Source: an uncultured Mucilaginibacter sp. (GTDB taxonomy: Bacteria; Bacteroidota; Bacteroidia; Sphingobacteriales; Sphingobacteriaceae). From it: a DNA stretch of 8,734 bases. The notes under the pieces were generated by a model. That model worked only from the letters and a program-made list of their open reading frames with translations, had not been told where the DNA came from and made no database searches. Each line of letters starts with the position of its first letter. Within the stretch, counting starts at the first letter, position 1. Below, in pieces: positions 7,082 to 8,734 of the stretch. The position numbers and the translations under genes were made by a program. Location of the stretch: positions 1 through 8,734 of the forward strand of contig NZ_CAMLOV010000208.1 of NCBI RefSeq assembly GCF_946481715.1, read 5' to 3'.

Positions 7082-7126
7082 AAGGAAAAAGGGCGATAGT
7101 TTAAAACTATCGCCCTTTTTCCTTTT
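7080..7126. terminator. Bidirectional intrinsic terminator with a 23-bp stem
   Basis: Arms 7080-7102 and 7104-7126 are perfect reverse complements around a single central A at 7103. The G+C core is GGGCGATAG/CTATCGCCC, flanked by A5 and T5 tracts and then GG/CC and a further A/T run. Each strand therefore shows a G+C-rich stem followed by T-rich sequence, so it can terminate from both sides. On the minus strand it serves the Gfo/Idh gene, whose TAA stop (7128-7126) touches the stem. On the plus strand it overlaps the stop of the permease remnant. Confidence 0.92.
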
Positions 7127-8247
7127 TAAGAAAGTTTGATATCCACTTTTTTTCCTGTTTTAGCAGCAAGGTATATTGCATCAATAATCTTCATATCTTT
7201 TACCCCTTCTTCGCCATCTACCGGTACAACTGGTTTCTTGTCATCAAATATGATGCCCGCGAATTCGTCCATTTGTACGGTTTGATGGGTGGTAACAGGT
7301 TGGGTAAGTTCGCCTTTATGGGTACGCCCCTTTATAGGGCCATAACTTGTGGAAGGCTGCATTTCCGCGAAGCCTTTGTCGCCGTCGAGGAAAAACCGGT
7401 CGAGGTTGTTCATGTTATAGGTTGACAGGCATGATGCCACCGCCCCACTCGGGAAGCCAAACTGGAACTGGATGGTTTCATCAACGCCTTCTTTAAATTT
7501 CTCATGATCGGTTTTAGTTTCCTCGGCAGTAACCCATATCGGCTCCTCGCCGGTCATATAACGCGAACCGTTAATGGCGTAAATGCCAATATCCATCATA
7601 GCGCCGCCGCCAGCCAGCTGCTTATTTAATCGCCATTGAGTAGGGTCGCCGATGGTAAAGCCGCATTGCCCCTGAAAAAACTTGATCTTGCCAAACTCAC
7701 CGGCTTGCCTCATCCGGATAACCTCCAGCGTTTTGGGTTCAAAGTGCATGCGGTAGCCAACCAACAGCTTTACACCTGCCTTTTTACAGGCATCAACCAT
7801 TTCCTGACCCTGCCGGGCATTTACAGACATTGGTTTTTCGCATATGGCGTGTTTACCGGCTTTGGCTACACGTATTACCTGATCGTGATGCAAACCATTG
7901 GGGGTTATTACATATACCGCGTCAATATCCGGGTTGTTTTTAATGTTATCAAAGTTTTCATAATTGTAACAGTTCTTCTCGGCGATACCATATTTGCTTT
8001 GCCAGGCTTTAACTTTTGATGGCGTGCCACTTATTACGCCAACCAGTTTTGCTTTTGTACATGATTGCATGGCTTCGGCAACACGGGTACCATAGCTCCC
8101 AAGCCCCATAATAGCTACGCGCAGTACTTTGCCATCATAAGTTTTTTCGTTGTTGTTTGTGCTGTTTGCCCACCCCGAAAGCGGTGCCAGGTGTAGGGCC
8201 AAAGCCGATACACCTAATTTCTGTAAAAAGTCCCGACGTGAATTCAT
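7126..8247 (-). CDS. Tat-exported Gfo/Idh/MocA oxidoreductase, glucose-fructose oxidoreductase-like
   Basis: This protein of 373 residues is an NAD(P)-dependent sugar oxidoreductase expected in the periplasm. The start chosen is the ATG at 8247-8245, because it puts a Tat signal (S-R-R-D-F-L-Q at 3-9, then a hydrophobic stretch to about 27) at the N-terminus; a longer frame begins at 8322 but adds 25 residues that would bury that signal. The Rossmann domain has V-A-I-M-G-L-G-S-Y-G at 44-53 and the conserved E-K-P at 137-139 with its lysine. The substrate domain shows Y-R-M-H-F-E-P at 165-171 and G-G-G-A-M-M-D-I-G-I-Y at 213-223, giving the conserved Asp219 and Tyr223. D-P-T-Q-W-R-L, G-E-E-P and the C-terminal G-E-E-G ... 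I-D-A-I-Y-x-A-A motifs agree well with the Zymomonas glucose-fructose oxidoreductase type. True substrate is unknown. It lies downstream of a GMC oxidoreductase, 402 bases away. Confidence 0.93.
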   Translation of the reverse strand: MNSRRDFLQKLGVSALALHLAPLSGWANSTNNNEKTYDGKVLRVAIMGLGSYGTRVAEAMQSCTKAKLVGVISGTPSKVKAWQSKYGIAEKNCYNYENFDNIKNNPDIDAVYVITPNGLHHDQVIRVAKAGKHAICEKPMSVNARQGQEMVDACKKAGVKLLVGYRMHFEPKTLEVIRMRQAGEFGKIKFFQGQCGFTIGDPTQWRLNKQLAGGGAMMDIGIYAINGSRYMTGEEPIWVTAEETKTDHEKFKEGVDETIQFQFGFPSGAVASCLSTYNMNNLDRFFLDGDKGFAEMQPSTSYGPIKGRTHKGELTQPVTTHQTVQMDEFAGIIFDDKKPVVPVDGEEGVKDMKIIDAIYLAAKTGKKVDIKLS

Positions 8248-8341
8248 AGGTAAGTTTTTTGGTTTTGAATTGTTTAAATATATTAATAGAGTGAGGAAAT
8301 AAAAAAGCCCTTTAATATGCAATTAAGGTTTGTTAGCGTTT

Positions 8342-8461
8342 TCAGCGAGAGGGAGGGATCAGAATATTCGAGCGTTGGTTCCACTTTGTTTGATTTATAC
8401 AACACTTTTTTTATTTCTCACCACTGCCACAAGGGCAAATTTCATTCCTATCAATAGCCAT
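8342..8461 (-). pseudogene. SEC-C zinc-motif mini-gene interrupted by an in-frame TAA
   Basis: From the ATG at 8461-8459 the minus strand reads M-A-I-D-R-N-E-I-C-P-C-G-S-G-E-K, then TAA (8413-8411), then in the same frame K-K-C-C-I-N-Q-T-K and on to TGA at 8344-8342. Put together this is the complete SEC-C metal-binding signature C-P-C-G-S-G-x-K-(Y/F)-K-K-C-C, with the stop exactly at the conserved aromatic position, so one substitution (TAT or TAC to TAA) explains it. In the SEC-C family the two cysteine pairs bind zinc; here the stop removes the second pair, leaving a 16-residue peptide. The full frame would be 39 residues plus stop. SEC-C modules occur at the end of SecA and in many small proteins. 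The match is too specific to be chance; a sequencing error is the main alternative to a real nonsense mutation. Confidence 0.75.
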
Positions 8462-8550
8462 AAATATGATCTCAAAGGGTTGTAATGTAAAGATACGGAA
8501 AGTGTTGGCCATAAAAATCCCTATGGGTATAAAGCACCAATATGTTAAGT

Positions 8551-8600
8551 GCCCGGAAATAAAAATAACCCGGGCGGGAAGTGCTTTCTAAACGCCCGCC
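8551..8600 (-). terminator. Probable terminator of the GMC oxidoreductase gene, with competing stems
   Basis: In the direction of transcription (minus), CCCGCC (8600-8595 side) pairs with GGCGGG (8578-8573) over a 16-base loop, and is followed after a few bases by a T-rich run (TTATTTTTATTT, 8570-8558). A second stem, GCCCGG at 8551-8556 with CCGGGC at 8570-8575, shares bases 8573-8575 with the first, so the two cannot form fully together. It lies 50-100 bases after the GMC stop and separates that gene from the Gfo/Idh gene. Confidence 0.5.
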
Positions 8601-8649
8601 TCCGCTCAACTGGTGGATCCAAATTTCAATTCGCTTATTTTTAAAGCTG

Positions 8650-8734
8650 CTAAATATTTCCTTTCTTTAATTCATCCACAGCGAACGCCGCCGCACGTGC
8701 AGTAAGGGCCATGTAAGTAAGTGAAGGGTTTTGG
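8650..8734 (-). CDS. GMC-family oxidoreductase, C-terminal end only
   Basis: The last 27 codons before the stop (TAG, 8652-8650) read Q-N-P-S-L-T-Y-M-A-L-T-A-R-A-A-A-F-A-V-D-E-L-K-K-G-N-I. The N-P-S-L-T-x-x-A-L-x-A-R-A-A/V-x-x-A pattern is the C-terminal FAD-contacting end of GMC oxidoreductases (glucose/choline/gluconate dehydrogenase type), in the form common in Bacteroidota. The rest lies beyond the right edge, so the substrate, cofactor motif and any Tat signal cannot be seen. In this phylum such genes often sit near Gfo/Idh/MocA genes, as here, which suggests a shared role in periplasmic sugar oxidation. Confidence 0.85.
   Translation of the reverse strand, partial: QNPSLTYMALTARAAAFAVDELKKGNI

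Noticed and set aside
8248..8322. Twenty-five-residue N-terminal extension of the Gfo/Idh protein
   Set aside because: It is AT-rich, contains no family feature and would bury the Tat motif; the internal ATG at 8247 is a better start.
1..8734. CRISPR arrays, tRNA or rRNA genes, insertion sequences
   Set aside because: No regularly spaced repeats, cloverleaf-like sequence, rRNA segments or transposase frames were seen in the window.

Overview
This window reads as accessory, carbohydrate-related chromosome from a Bacteroidota member, most likely a Sphingobacteriaceae relative such as Mucilaginibacter or Pedobacter. The evidence is a SusC/SusD pair, a DUF3823 lipoprotein in the third position, A-rich regions with little Shine-Dalgarno before most starts, and the style of the Tat-exported sugar oxidoreductase. 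Genus is an inference from protein style only.

Layout. All intact genes lie on the minus strand, so they read from right to left. At the right edge (8650-8734) is the last 27 codons of a GMC-type oxidoreductase. A 402-base gap follows, holding a probable terminator and a SEC-C mini-gene that is broken by an in-frame TAA. Next is a Tat-exported Gfo/Idh/MocA enzyme resembling glucose-fructose oxidoreductase (7126-8247), which ends inside a perfect 23-bp hairpin terminator. Between 5891 and 7125 there is no intact gene. This stretch holds plus-strand remains of an FtsX/MacB-type ABC permease C-terminus (6881-7081), remains of a small double-glycine peptide gene (about 6604-6743) with its own hairpin, a run of ten G, and a long leader in front of susC.

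From 5890 down to the left edge runs a polysaccharide-utilization type operon: susC-like TonB-dependent transporter, susD-like glycan-binding lipoprotein 11 bases later, DUF3823 lipoprotein 18 bases later, then, past a strong intercistronic hairpin, the first 41 codons of another lipoprotein cut by the window edge. SusC and SusD should form an outer-membrane import complex, with the two further lipoproteins as accessory surface binding or processing proteins. No glycosidase or regulator lies inside the window, so the substrate cannot be named. The GMC and Gfo/Idh proteins form a separate unit of periplasmic sugar oxidation.

The most unusual content is the set of decayed small genes in the two intergenic regions. 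I see no convincing complete new system; the best leads are the stop-interrupted SEC-C motif, the GG-peptide relic beside a permease relic, and the hairpin that separates the operon's third and fourth genes.
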